DNA from: Lucinisca nassula
Lineage: Eukaryota > Mollusca > Bivalvia > Lucinida > Lucinidae
Reading direction: 5' to 3'
DNA length: 64,000 nt
NCBI GenBank assembly: GCA_963580285.1
Contig: OY757015.1
Location: forward strand, 131,564,717 to 131,628,716
In this document: piece by piece, positions 1-9,510 of the stretch
Layout of the letters: each line of letters opens with the position of its first letter
How positions within the stretch are numbered: the stretch's first letter is position 1
Made by a program: the position numbers and the translations under genes
Notes under the pieces: generated by a model
Databases searched by the model: none
What the model saw: only the letters and a program-made list of their open reading frames with translations
Told to the model about the DNA's origin: nothing

Positions 1-92
1 GAAGCAGAACTGCCTCGAAGTAGAAAGTGTAATTATCCCCTGTATATAACCCTTATTTTAATAAGATTCAGGTTTGGACCGTTTCACTACGA

Positions 93-230
93 CCCAGCAG
101 GCACATGACGAAACTATGACGTCACATCAACTTCGGTACAACATAATGGCGTTTATGCAATGTCACATCTACGTCGGTGCAACGCGTGACGTTGCACCGA
201 CGTTGATTTGATGTTGCCATAGCGACCTTT
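93..230. mobile_element. Fold-back MITE, CCCAGCAGGCACATGACGT family (copy 1)
   Basis: Begins CCCAGCAGGCACATGACG and is built from alternating caacgtc/gacgttg words that fold on themselves. The right end is degraded compared with better copies at 28698-28835 and 50818-50966, which finish in the inverted GTGCCTGCTGGG. Non-coding and non-autonomous; the superfamily cannot be told from the sequence. Confidence 0.7.
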
Positions 231-337
231 ACCGGCTCGGCAGTTTATGTCTGCAGTGTTTATAGACAAACTCATCAACTTTGTCTTGCTGAACCAGGAT
301 ATGTTCTAACTTTGCAACAGTGTAGATACAGTTCAAA

Positions 338-634
338 GTCATCTGATCAATAGCTACACTGTTTAACATCCATGCATTTTGTGAATTTGCAGAAATACAT
401 TACATCGAGTGGTCTTATTTGTTGAAAGCCAGAAATGGGTGTGGCTAAATGAATTTATCGTGAAGGACAAGAAATAGTCAGGTTAGCCATCTGATCAATA
501 TCTATACTGTTTAACAACTAAGCATTTTGTGATTTTGCAGGAATAAATTACACCGAGTGATCTAATTGACTGAAAACCAGAAATGGGTGTGGCTAAATGA
601 ATTTATCCAGAAGGACAAGAAATAGTCAGGTTCA
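338..634. repeat. Two direct tandem copies of a ~148-bp unit
   Basis: The segment from catctgatcaat to agtcaggttag (338-486) is repeated at 487-634 with a few substitutions. Both copies contain agaaatgggtgtggctaaat, a phrase also met beside the D hairpins at 10010-10065 and 54380, so the unit is probably part of a hairpin-D MITE amplified locally. Confidence 0.75.
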
Positions 635-671
635 CTTTCGAAGTCAATACGTACGCCGTTTACTACTTTTT

Positions 672-1025
672 ATGTTCCCGGTAGCGAAAGCGGGGACATA
701 ATGTTTTCACCCTGTATGTTTGTTTGCCAGGTTGTTGATTTGTTTGTTGGTATATGTTGGTTTTAACATTGATCATAACTTTTGAACCGTTTCAGATTTG
801 GCATGTAAGTTTTTGGTGAAAATGACTTCCACCTCATACAAAAAAAATGATCTGTGACCTTGACCTACTTTAAAGAAAAAATGTCATTGGTCATAACATT
901 TGGACCGTCTCAGAGAAAGCCTTCATAATTGGCATGTATGTTTCTTATGACAAGGGCAATTCATACAAAAAAGGACCTGTGACCTTGCTGTTGACCTGTG
1001 ACCTGCGTTAAAGAAATAAATGAAC
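672..1025 (+). mobile_element. Hairpin-headed tandem-array element 1
   Basis: A T-tract is followed by a terminal hairpin at 672-699 (ATGTTCCCG...CGGGGACAT, apical GCGAAAGC), a gtttgtttg-rich spacer, then two ~120-bp units containing tcataac, ttggcatgta and tgtgaccttgacct (about 774-892 and 893-1020). No coding potential. This is the smallest member of an architecture class also seen at 2358, 11214, 27456, 31923, 40484, 45280, 51345, 52854 and 63744. Confidence 0.55.
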
Positions 1026-1342
1026 TTGGTCCCGGACATGTCGTGTTTCATAAAACACATATTGTCAGTAAAGAATGTCATACAAAATAACAATGATGAT
1101 AAGTGCACGGTATGCAGTAAAGTCATCCGAAAGTGGACTTGCGAAGAGTGCCCTAGAATCGAAGTGTTCGTGCGTCCATAATCAGTCTTTTTAACTGCTT
1201 GGAATAATTTCATATTTTGGCATACCTGGCCAATGGAATTATCAAATGTCAGAGTTAATCAGATAGCAAGACTGGGTCATATTTAAATCTTAATTAAATC
1301 TTAATCTAACCCTTTCAAACCTTTAGACCAGTACAAATACCA
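1026..1342. other. Unassigned non-coding stretch
   Basis: No convincing ORF, RNA gene or recognised repeat. The right part (about 1290-1342, ctaaccctttcaaacc) may be the left end of the MITE that carries the D hairpin beginning at 1343. Confidence 0.4.
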
Positions 1343-1413
1343 ATGCAAACAGTGTAGATCTGGAGGAAATGGCTCGTAATGAGCCATCTAATCAGGATCA
1401 ACACTGTTTGCCG
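1343..1413. mobile_element. D-hairpin (gcaaacagtgtaga...cactgtttgc) copy 1
   Basis: Imperfect palindrome with the family's outer arms GCAAACAGTGTAGATC and GATCAACACTGTTTGC around a ggctcgtaatgagcc apex. At least fifteen related hairpins lie in this window. Confidence 0.75.
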
Positions 1414-1611
1414 TTATGTTGACAATTTTCACTCCCTATTTACTAAACAGAAACTCAGGAATAAAAGAGTTAAATAAACACAAATGTTTCCCTTGACAGA
1501 TTGAAAATTTACATGTCACATTTTGTGTCGCTTTGTATAGAAATCCCAAAGATTAAGTCAGATTATGTCATGTCAACCTCAGATTAATGTATGATGCGCT
1601 ATTTGACCAAA

Positions 1612-1916
1612 AAATTTGTTTGTTTGATTTGGGGTTTAACGTCCCCGCCAACACTGCATAGGTCATTTTGGAGACGTTGCTTCCAATTTTGTGGGACTTT
1701 TACCCGACAATGAGATGAAATGACATCTCAAGCCCTGTCGCCCAATGAACCAATAGGGTTTATATGCATATGGACAGTCCTACTCGAACCGCTTTGCCTG
1801 GGCAGGCGTAGATCCTCTAAGCGGTTTACCAGTACTCGTGTGTGATCGGATTCATCTCAGCGTGGAAGCATCATGCAGCCCATATATTTCTTCAAGCCCC
1901 GACGTGCGGGAGCAGA
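1612..1916 (-). mobile_element. Family-A SINE-like retroposon, copy 1
   Basis: On the minus strand the element runs from a GC-rich head (cccgc...gggg) to a (CAAA)n tail after acgttaaac. It is flanked by a 9-bp direct repeat TTGACCAAA (1603-1611, 1917-1925), read as a target-site duplication. About 305 bp, non-coding. No tRNA B box is seen, so the origin of the head is unknown. Confidence 0.8.
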
Positions 1917-2230
1917 TTGACCAAATAAGTATCTGGGGAGATAATTTCCTCATGACGCTAACAAAATGTTATCGATTTGAAACGAGGCAAATTATCATGC
2001 GACACAAACGCATATATCACGAAATTTGCCTATACTGTAATTTTTGCCCCCTTGAACCCTACTTTTATAAAGTAAAACTGGGGTTTGCAGGGATAAATCT
2101 TATTTTTTCTGAGTTCTGCTCTAAAACTAGATTATGGGTACTCGTTAGAACCGCCTCGAAAAGTGCGCTAAAAAGGTATCTTTCTTAAACGCACAAATTT
2201 TACAACAAAAAAAAAATGTTTGTTCTTTAA

Positions 2231-2298
2231 GCAAACAGTGTAGACCCAGATCAGACGCCGCATTCTGCGGCGTCTGATCTGTGTCTGCGCCGTTTGCC
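2231..2298. mobile_element. D-hairpin copy 2
   Basis: Near-perfect 68-bp palindrome: outer arms GCAAACAGTGTAGACC and tctgcgccgtttgcc, inner arms agacgccgca/tgcggcgtct. It sits between a family-C-like fragment (about 2030-2180) and a hairpin-headed array. Confidence 0.8.
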
Positions 2299-2357
2299 AA
2301 TGTCCCAGAAAAGGGCCACTGTGCATATATGGGCTAAATGCATTGCGTTCTATTTTT

Positions 2358-3445
2358 ATGCCCCCCCCCCCACCCCCGAGAATCTTTGATTCGGGGGCAT
2401 ATAGTATTTGCCCTGTCTGTCTATTTGTTTGTCTGTCCGTCACAAAAACTTTAATCTTGATCATAACTTCAAAAGAATTTGACCTAGCCCCATGAAACTT
2501 CACTCACTTATTCACCATCACAAGGGCTACATTCTGACCAAGGGCCATAACTCTTTTTGTCATTTTTGGCTGAATTATCTCCCCTTGAAATTTTGCAAAA
2601 ACTCAGAAATTTCCTCCCACGGGGTCATTGGTCACCTATAGTGACAGCTCTTGTTTTTTATTAATTTGCGCGCGGGTCAACTTCACTACTCAGTGGTAGT
2701 CATGTACAAATCAGCCGTTATAAACTTTGTTACAAATTTTATAACCAAAGCTATCGAGGTAGCCTGTATTCCCATGTGCCGTTGGCTGCCAAGTTACCAT
2801 AAAAATCTACCGACCCATTTTTGACTGAATTATCTCCCGTTGAAATTTTGCAATGTCTGTTTGTTTGTCTGTTCGTCACAAAAACTTTAACCTTGATCAT
2901 AACTTCAAAAGTATTTGACCTAGCCCCATGAAACTTCACACACTTTTTCACCATCACAAGGGCTACATTCTGACCAAGGGCCATAACTCTCGTCATTTTG
3001 GCCATAACTATGTTGGAATGTTTGGTGGAATTATCTCCCCTTGAAAGTTTGCAATGTCTGTTTGTTTGTCTGTCCGTCACAAATCCTTGATCATAACTTC
3101 AAAAGTATTTGACCTAGCCCCATGAAGCTTCACACACTTATTTACCATCACAAGGGCTACATTCTGACCAAGGGCCATAACTCTTTTGTCATTTTTGGCT
3201 GAATTATCTCCCCTTGAAATTTTGCAAAAACTCAGAAATTTCCTCCCACGGGGTCATTGGTCACCTATAGTGACAGCTCTTGTTTTTTTATTAATTTGCG
3301 CGCGGGTCAACTTCACTACTCAGTGGTAGTCATGTACAAATCAGCCGTTATAAACTTTGTTACAAATTTTATAACCAAAGCTATCGAGGTAGCCTGTATT
3401 CCCATGTGCCGTTGGCTGCCAAGTTACCATAAAAATCTACCGACT
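2358..3445 (+). mobile_element. Hairpin-headed tandem-array element 2, with internal duplication
   Basis: Starts at a T-tract and a C-rich hairpin (ATGCCCCC...GATTCGGGGGCAT, 2358-2400), then a ctgtctgtc/ctgtccgtc spacer, then units reading cttgatcataacttcaaaag, gacctagccccatgaaac, catcacaagggctacattctg and gctgaattatctcccc. The block 2500-2813 is repeated almost exactly at 3130-3445. No coding sequence; short ORFs here follow the repeat period. Confidence 0.65.
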
Positions 3446-3483
3446 ATAGCTGCCCAGAAAAAGTCTACAAAGCACTTATTATG

Positions 3484-3523
3484 GAAAAACAACAACAAAA
3501 ACAACAACAACAACAAAAAATGT
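3484..3523. repeat. CAA-rich simple repeat
   Basis: Imperfect (CAA)n/(A)n tract at the right edge of the preceding array element. Confidence 0.8.
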
Positions 3524-3576
3524 TGCTGAACGACATTTAATCACCTGTGACAGCACTTGACAAAATCTACAAGGTC

Positions 3577-3757
3577 TTGAGCGACCAGAGCTTGCGCATT
3601 CGTGCAGTCTGATCAGAGTCATTGCTGGTCGCATGTACCTACTATAAGCTAAGAGACTTAAGCATAATGTCTTGTCATAATGGATGGGCGCGCAGGATAA
3701 TCCGAGTCTGTGGTGGTCACACCCGTCTTATTGTAGGTTCTGTCATGCGCCGGCTCA
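3577..3757. mobile_element. Degraded copy of the GAGCCAGYGCA inverted-repeat MITE
   Basis: Shares gcgcaggataatccgagtct, cgtcttattgtaggttctg and the terminal catgcgccggctcat with the well-preserved element at 25190-25425. The left arm is strongly decayed. Confidence 0.55.
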
Positions 3758-3781
3758 TTTGGTATAGCAAAATTAGCTGGT

Positions 3782-4086
3782 TTTTGTTTGTTTGATTTGA
3801 GGTTTAACGTCCCCGTCAACACTGTAAAGGTCATTTTGGAGACGTTGCTTCCAATTTTGTGGGACTTTTACCCGAAATTGAGATGAAATGACATCTCAAG
3901 CCCTGTCGCCCAATGAAACCAATAGGGTTTATTAGCATGGACGGTCCGCCTCGCACCGCGGTTCCTGGACAGGCTTAGATCCTCTAAGCTGTTTACCAGT
4001 ACTAGTGTGTGGGCCGGATTCAGCTCTGCGTGGAAGCATCCTGTAGCCCATATATTTCTTCAAGCCCCTATGGGCGGGGGCGGGAC
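3782..4086 (-). mobile_element. Family-A SINE-like retroposon, copy 2
   Basis: Full-length copy (305 bp) flanked by a perfect 10-bp target-site duplication ATTAGCTGGT (3772-3781 and 4087-4096). The (CAAA)n tail is at the left, so the RNA sense is minus. The clean duplication and defined ends support insertion by target-primed reverse transcription. Confidence 0.88.
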
Positions 4087-4743
4087 ATTAGCTGGTCAAT
4101 GGGGATTGAACGAATCGTTAGCTGATTAATAGAGATATTTTTGTGCTATATGGGTAATCGTTAACCCACAGGTTCTTAATGCAGAAGGGAAGGCTGTATT
4201 ATGACCGAGTTGTAACTTTATCCGTTTTCAACCAAAACAGAATTGAAGGCAATGATCAAGAATTGATACAATTAAAGAAACACAAACATGAAATGGAAAC
4301 AGCAATACCAGAAAGCCAAAAGAATAGTCACTTTCCTACAAAATGGTCAATCGGCTATCCAAAACAAAAATATATAAGCGATATACACATTCAAAGACGA
4401 ACTATAACAAAAATAAACCGCGACAGAAGAACCGCCTTGGAACGGTCAGTCAAAGGGAGCTTTAGTCGATTTTACGCGGCCGCAATCCTCGCCCTTACTT
4501 ACGTCGTAGTGTGTTAAGTCCGCATGAAGGCTTCCTGACTGGTCAGTGCAACACCTCCGAGAACACAAATATCAAACAACCACAGAGATGAAACAACGGT
4601 GTGGACTCGACAGCAAGAAATAACTGAAATGCTGGAGCTCAAGAAAAATCTAGATCCGATAGGCCCGACCAGAGACTCCTTTTAAACGAAGAGATATAGA
4701 TTTTTTTCTGAGACAATGGCGTAATGATACACAATACATGTAC

Positions 4744-4915
4744 CTTTCTCTGGTTCTACTTTCGACAGTAGCGGTATTGGATAATCCTGTGCAATCCGAC
4801 CTCTGGTTCCAGTGACGCCATCGGAAGTTTCCTTCTCCGCGTCCGTGTCAGAATTCACCGGTGACCACAATTTGCGACTGCATGATCTCTTTCTGATTAG
4901 AAATGTTTTAGGCAT
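4744..4915 (-). CDS. Candidate first coding exon of a SNAG-domain C2H2 zinc-finger transcription factor
   Basis: Read on the minus strand from ATG at 4915, the exon encodes 57 residues and stops in phase 1 at a good donor, AAAG|GTACATG. The first nine residues, MPKTFLIRK, fit the SNAG repression motif (MP[KR]xFL[IV][KR][KR]) at the extreme N-terminus of Snail, Scratch, Gfi, Insm and Ovo-type nuclear regulators, where it recruits LSD1/CoREST-type co-repressors. The following basic stretch with C-x-R-x-x-W-S (residues 12-18) is most like Ovo-like proteins; an acidic, serine-rich linker follows. DNA-binding fingers would be in later exons, and none is visible between 4743 and position 1, so the gene would extend past the left edge. 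Seen: start, motif, donor. Known: SNAG position and role. Inferred: that it is a live gene. A chance ORF remains possible. Confidence 0.5.
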
Positions 4916-5428
4916 CTTGTGTCATATAAATGTGATCTTAAAATGATATTGTTAATTTATTCAGGCATACTATTTATTTGTTTCTATTGAACTTCAGTTT
5001 TAATTTAATAAGTTTCCAAAAAGCATGAAAAAGGAAATCATATAACTAAATCCCCAAAAAGTATTTTCAAACAAATTTGAAAAGCGAGATTCGCTGCGGA
5101 AGATGATATACAAAATATATAGTAACCGTTACAGACGGTGGTTTTAACCGTTACATATACACAAGTATGGGGAGGCGGGGCTTGAATACCCGAAATACGG
5201 CAACAAATATATATTTTATAGCTCAGCTAAACAGCCTCTTTTAGATGTAGTCACTAATATAAAACAGACATAAAAGTTTTCTAGCGACTCGGTTGACTAA
5301 GAAAGGTAAAAATGAGCCACACTCAGCAAAAGGGGTCTTCGGGCAATCGCGCTCAGCGAAAACAAAAATCAGCCCCATGTTCATTCAGCCCATATACCTC
5401 CTTTTCGGTCCAAATTAGGACGGCGGGT
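4916..5428. other. Unassigned AT-rich DNA upstream of the SNAG exon
   Basis: Would hold the 5' UTR and promoter if the 4744-4915 exon is real. Contains several TA-rich words (tatataaa-like, atatatag) and a near-duplicated accgttaca (5117-5155), but no element that can be named. Small ORFs show no recognisable protein. Confidence 0.35.
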
Positions 5429-5490
5429 GTCGGTAGGCATCCATATAGCGCACAGCGAAGACTCAGATCAGCCTGCGCTTGCGCTCATGT
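5429..5490. mobile_element. Half of a GAGCCAGYGCA-type MITE
   Basis: Contains agcgcacagcgaagactc and agatcagcctgcgc, the arm sequence of the element at 25190-25425. The opposite arm is absent. Confidence 0.5.
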
Positions 5491-5499
5491 TTAAAGACC

Positions 5500-6185
5500 T
5501 CTTATCACAAAGCGCGGCCCATATGAAGAAAATTAGTTTCACTAGTAGGTATGAAAAAGCAAGAAAAGTACTTTTGATTCGCGTCTTTTAATGTTTTTCT
5601 GGCGTCCATTTGTTGTATATATTCATAGGGCATGATGCATCGGCAGATGTTTGAGAGAAGCCATTTTCTGACATGCTTTCTGTATATTTTGAAAAAAAAA
5701 TGACTATCAACATCTAAAATGTCAATCATTTTCATATCACCGTTTAACATGAACAATGCGATCTTTCATGATTGAAGTAATGGTAATTTTCAGCATAAAA
5801 TTTGGGGCAGGCTCTAGGACCAAGTTTGACGAAGTGAGCAGAAGGCCTTCCGTAATTACATGATCTGTTTGACGGTCCATCTGTCCGTCCGGTTGGTATT
5901 ATTTCTGTCCGGACTAACAACCAATTTTCATCCAACCCAAAGGATTGTGGAGTGCAAGAAGATCTGGTTGATGAGATATTTGTCCTTGATACATGTCTAG
6001 CTGAACTTATACACTATCATGACTATAGACCAAGGGTGTACAGACAAGGTGCTAGAAAGGTCATTCTTGCACACCGTATAAGGAAATTCATAGTTTTAAC
6101 TTGGAATAGAAATTCTGTTCTAACCCTGGTGTTCTTACCCAAAATCGAATATTCTCTGCATATTATGCGCCGTCGTTGTTAAGGT
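5500..6185. other. Unassigned stretch, no gene recognised
   Basis: Open frames of 60-85 codons occur on both strands (for example minus 5505-5756 and plus 5952-6182), but none shows a known domain, a splice context or homology I can recognise. Treated as non-coding. Confidence 0.35.
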
Positions 6186-6250
6186 TGACGTCACAGCACG
6201 TTACGTGACGTCACTAAACATACCTTTAGTGTCATCACAATATGGCGGAC
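6186..6250. promoter_or_regulatory. Paired CRE-like sites followed by a YY1-like ATGGCGG
   Basis: Two TGACGTCA palindromes (about 6186-6193 and 6207-6214) with CACGTTACGTGACGTCAC between them, followed 25 bp later by CAATATGGCGGACGTC. CRE/ATF half-sites upstream of an AANATGGCGG motif are typical of TATA-less metazoan promoters. The reading frame from this ATG closes after 12 codons, so if it is a promoter the product is unknown. Could also be chance or part of a repeat. Confidence 0.3.
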
Positions 6251-6324
6251 GTCGGTAACCGAAGTGATTGCAGAATTTAAACCCGTGCTAAGAAATGGAA
6301 GGAACGCAAAAAAAAAGAATCCTA

Positions 6325-6455
6325 TATGGGTGTGAGGGGTGGATAGAAAAATCCGTCCCCCGGCATCACTGTCCGGCATCAGGCAAGACTCGTGATGCCG
6401 GTCAGTGATCCTCTGGACGGATTTTTTAAACCACCTTTCACACCCCTTAAAGATA
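6325..6455. mobile_element. Small fold-back element with GGGTGTGAGGGGTGG ends
   Basis: Outer arms gggtgtgaggggtgg / ccacctttcacacccc and inner arms aaaaatccgtcc / ggacggatttttt flank a ggcatcactg/cagtgatcc-type core. An imperfect hairpin of ~130 bp with no coding capacity. Confidence 0.55.
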
Positions 6456-6504
6456 CTTATACTCTGACCATACTGGTTATTGTTTCTTGGATTATCAGTC
6501 CTTG

Positions 6505-6810
6505 CTGTTTGTTTGTTTGATTTGATGTTTAAAGTCCCCGTCAACACTGTAAAAGTCATTTTGGAGACGTTGCTTTCAATTTTGTGGAATTATTACCCGG
6601 CACTGGGATGAAATGACATCTCAAGCCTTGACGACCAATGAAACCAACAGGGTTTATAAGTATGGGAAGTCCGACTCGCACCGCTTTGCCTGGGCAGGCT
6701 TGGATCCTCTAAGCGGTTTACCTGTATAATCGTGTGCGGGTCGGTTTAATCTCTGCGTGGAAGCATCATGCAGCCCATCTTTTTCTTCAAGCCCCGATGG
6801 GCGGGGGCCG
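6505..6810 (-). mobile_element. Family-A SINE-like retroposon, copy 3
   Basis: 306 bp, bounded by a perfect 10-bp duplication TCAGTCCTTG (6495-6504 and 6811-6820). Minus-strand sense. One of the cleanest copies for defining both ends of the family: head ggccccc...gggg at the right, tail (CAAA)n at the left. Confidence 0.9.
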
Positions 6811-6910
6811 TCAGTCCTTGTTGTATCTGAACAATTGTTTCGGATCGTATGCTCAATATTTGTTAACATATTTTATCAGACCTAGTTTGCTTATTTCGTA
6901 CCGAATTTAC

Positions 6911-7194
6911 GTCCCAGCCCATCGGGGCATGGAGAAATAGATTCGGCTGCATGGTACTCCCATGGAGAGCTGAAACCGACTGAGTTTGAGTACTGGTAAA
7001 CCACTTAGATGATCTAAGCCTACCCAGGAAAAGCTGTGCGAGCCGGACCGCTCCTACAACCCTAGCGGTTACATTGGGTGGTATAGGTGTCATTTCATTT
7101 CAGTATTGGGTAAAAGTCCAATAAAATCGGAAGCAACTTCGCCAAAATGACATACACAGTGTTGAAGGGACGTAAAACATCAACACAAACAAAC
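6911..7194 (+). mobile_element. Family-A SINE-like retroposon, copy 4 (diverged)
   Basis: Plus-sense copy from gtcccagcccatcggg to caacacaaacaaacc, head to head with copy 3 and 100 bp away. Strongly diverged (the ATCTCAA stem is lost), and no convincing target-site duplication remains. Confidence 0.7.
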
Positions 7195-7720
7195 CATCCA
7201 ACTGTTATTGGCTTACAGTTTGGCAAGATCTGTTGTTCTAGCAGCAGGTAAAGGTAGAGGTGGGTGGGTGGGGGAGCGGGTGTTGCTATCTTCTTCCTTT
7301 CTAATTCCATTAATTTTCCTCTTTTTTCCATGAAATTTACTTCATCTCTCCTTCTATCTCGACTATCTCTTCCGCCTTTTCCCTGGGAGACGACACAAGT
7401 GCTGTTCGTTAAACCCCAAACCAATCAACAAATAAGTATCTGGACATCTCAACCCCTTCCCATATACCTGTTCTGCAATTTGAAAAAGTACACCATTCTG
7501 TGTCTAATATAAGTGGATACTTGGCAACAAGTATGTAGACCCTGATGAGTGGCCACATTCTCATAGTCCAATCTCGCTGTGTTTCGATGAGGGCGGCACT
7601 AGAAGCAATCGTACAGGTCACTATTTAATACCTATATTTTTGGGCCGAGTGTTGTAAATCGATCCAAAGTTACTAAGCACAAGTAGCTCATCAGCTCATC
7701 AGTGCTGAAGCCCACGTGAC
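7195..7720. other. Unassigned stretch between family-A copies
   Basis: Pyrimidine-rich in 7260-7390. A fragment resembling a SINE tail (gttaaaccccaaaccaatc) lies near 7408. No protein-coding frame is recognisable. Confidence 0.35.
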
Positions 7721-7721
7721 C

Positions 7722-7868
7722 ATCACCCAATGGAAGGTCCGGCCTGCAACACTTTGCCTGGGCAGAATTAGCTCTAAACGGTTTACCAGTACTCACATGC
7801 GGTCGGTTCCAGCTCTGCGTGGAAGCACCTTGCAGCCCAATTTATTTCACAAAGTGGTGGGGGTGGGG
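7722..7868 (-). mobile_element. Family-A copy 5, head half only
   Basis: Contains the head half (cctgggcag, cggtttaccagtactc, cagctctgcgtggaagca) but lacks the tail half, so it was cut after insertion. Confidence 0.65.
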
Positions 7869-7993
7869 CGTCTTTCGGCTGTACAGTTTAGATGGCGAAG
7901 GGAAGATAACAGATCACAGACCACGGAAACCCATTGCGCAGTTGATCGTCAGAATATTTTTATTTTTACAAAGTACACGTACATGTATATGTA

Positions 7994-8271
7994 GCACCCC
8001 CGCCAACGGAGCTTGGAGAAATAGTGTGGTCTGCATGTGCTTTCTTGCAGAGCTGAAACCGACCGAACTTGAGTACTGGTAAACGCTTAGGTATAATGCT
8101 GCCCAGGAAAAGTAGCGCGAATCCAACCGCTCCTATAACACTAGGGGTTGCTTTGGGCGGTACATCTCAATGTTGAGTAAAAGTCGCACAAAATGTGAAG
8201 CTACGTCTCCAATATAACCTCATTAGTGTTGACGATGACGTAAAACCTCAACACAAACAAATTATATTCAT
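7994..8271 (+). mobile_element. Family-A copy 6
   Basis: Plus-sense, from accccc...gcttggagaaatag to acgtaaaacctcaacacaaac. Diverged by scattered substitutions and small deletions. Confidence 0.7.
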
Positions 8272-8279
8272 GTCTCTTT

Positions 8280-8318
8280 GAAAAAAAAAAAAAAAAAATA
8301 ATAAATAAATAAATAAAT
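8280..8318. repeat. Poly-A / (TAAA)n simple repeat
   Basis: An A-tract of about 20 followed by (ataa)n, between two family-A copies. Confidence 0.85.
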
Positions 8319-8359
8319 ATCATATATAATTAATAAGTCTCATTAAAATATGTCTATCC

Positions 8360-8909
8360 GGCCCCGCCCATCCGGGGCTTGAAGAAATTGATTAGTTTAT
8401 ACTAATCTATTTTAGTTCGATTGCGATGAAAACTTCAAGCTTATTTAATCGCTCTCGAACACTCATTCCGGATGTTTTCACGCGCGCGAGAGGGAGCCAG
8501 TGACTATTACACCACTGCTACCCATTTACACCTGGGTGGAGTGTGGCAGTGTCATTACGTGTCTTGCCCAAGGACACACCTCGATACCGGGTGCTGGATT
8601 CGAACGCACAACCTCTCGATCATGAGTCGAACGCGTTAACCACTGCGCTGTCGAAGAAATCGACTGGCTGCATGATGCTTCCACGCAGAGCTGAAACCGA
8701 CCGCACAGTACTGGTAAACCGCTTCGAGGCTCTAAGCAAAGCGGTGTGAGTCGGACCTTCCGTGCTTATAAACCCTTTTGGTTTCATTGGGCGACAAAGC
8801 TTGAGTTTATCTCAATGTCGGGTGTACAAAAGTCCTACAAAATTGGAAACAACGTCTACAAAATGGTCTACACAGTGTTGCCGGTGACGGGGACGTTAAA
8901 CCTCAAAAC
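8360..8909 (+). mobile_element. Family-A copy 7, split by a tRNA-derived SINE
   Basis: The head (8360-8391) and body plus tail (8653-8909) are one family-A copy interrupted by the SINE at 8392-8652. Restoring the order gives the usual gcttgaagaaat...ggctgcatgatgc junction. A family-C element abuts the tail at 8910. Confidence 0.8.
8392..8652 (-). mobile_element. tRNA-derived SINE (family Z) nested in family-A copy 7
   Basis: On the minus strand the right end reads as a tRNA-like head: an A-box-like gcgcagtggttaacgcg, then a B box TGCGTTCGAATCC, followed by a core with gtgtccttgggcaagacac and a tail towards 8392. Flanked by an 11-bp duplication gaagaaattga / gaagaaatcga (8381-8391, 8653-8663), one mismatch. 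The core phrase (cttgcccaaggacac) is widespread in marine-invertebrate SINEs. Pol III transcribed by analogy. Confidence 0.8.
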
Positions 8910-9190
8910 CATCACGAAAAAACGCCTATATAATTTTGACCCCCTTGAACCCCACTTTTATATAGTAAAACTGGGGTTTTCGGGGGTATACCTCATTTTT
9001 CTTATTTCTGCTCTAAAATATAGATTGTGGGTACTCGTTAGAACCGCCTCGATGAGGCGGTTCTAACGAGTGCCCACAATCTCTATTTTGAGCAGAAATA
9101 AGAAAAATATCATAATTTTTCATCATAAAATTTTCATTTTTTTCGGCGATAAAGGTGGCAATGTATTTGTATAGGCGTGTTTGCGTTATG
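8910..9190. mobile_element. Family-C palindromic MITE, copy 1
   Basis: Terminal inverted repeats catcacgaaaaaacgcctata and tataggcgtgtttgcgttatg enclose a ~76-bp near-perfect central palindrome (gggtactcgttagaaccg...cggttctaacgagt). ~280 bp, non-coding. Short ORFs across it are by-products of the palindrome. Confidence 0.85.
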
Positions 9191-9299
9191 CAAACAAACA
9201 AAGTATGTATATGACATAACCTTAAGGAAATTAGTTTTGAAATTTCATTAATTTATCTTTTCATACAACATGTTTATTATTATCTGATAAAACGCAAAC

Positions 9300-9510
9300 C
9301 CATAGTTGCCTTGAGTTCCCCACCAAATGGACATTATATTAGCAAACCGTGATCAAACGCCTGATCCAGGTCTACAATGTTTGCCTGAAAAACAAGATAT
9401 TTACAAAAACGAACATAGGAATCAAACAGACATCCCTAAAACTTGAAATGGACATTGCCCAAGCTATTCGATGGAAGATTGTATTTGTCTTCTAGGGGTA
9501 AATGTCGGCG
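9300..9510. mobile_element. Degraded TTAA-type MITE with half D-hairpin
   Basis: Holds one arm of the D hairpin (gatcaaacgcctgatccagg, 9352-9371) and the companion phrase acttgaaatggac...gatggaagattg known from the intact elements at 21364-21592 and 58508-58733. Confidence 0.45.

Noticed and set aside
4179..4517. A 112-codon plus-strand frame rich in Lys/Gln
   Set aside because: No recognisable family, no splice or promoter support, and on the strand opposite to the better-supported SNAG exon.
9013..9201. Frames across family-C palindromes (peptides such as YSLEPPHRGGSNEYPQS)
   Set aside because: The same peptide recurs at every family-C copy because the palindrome is stop-poor; it is not a protein.
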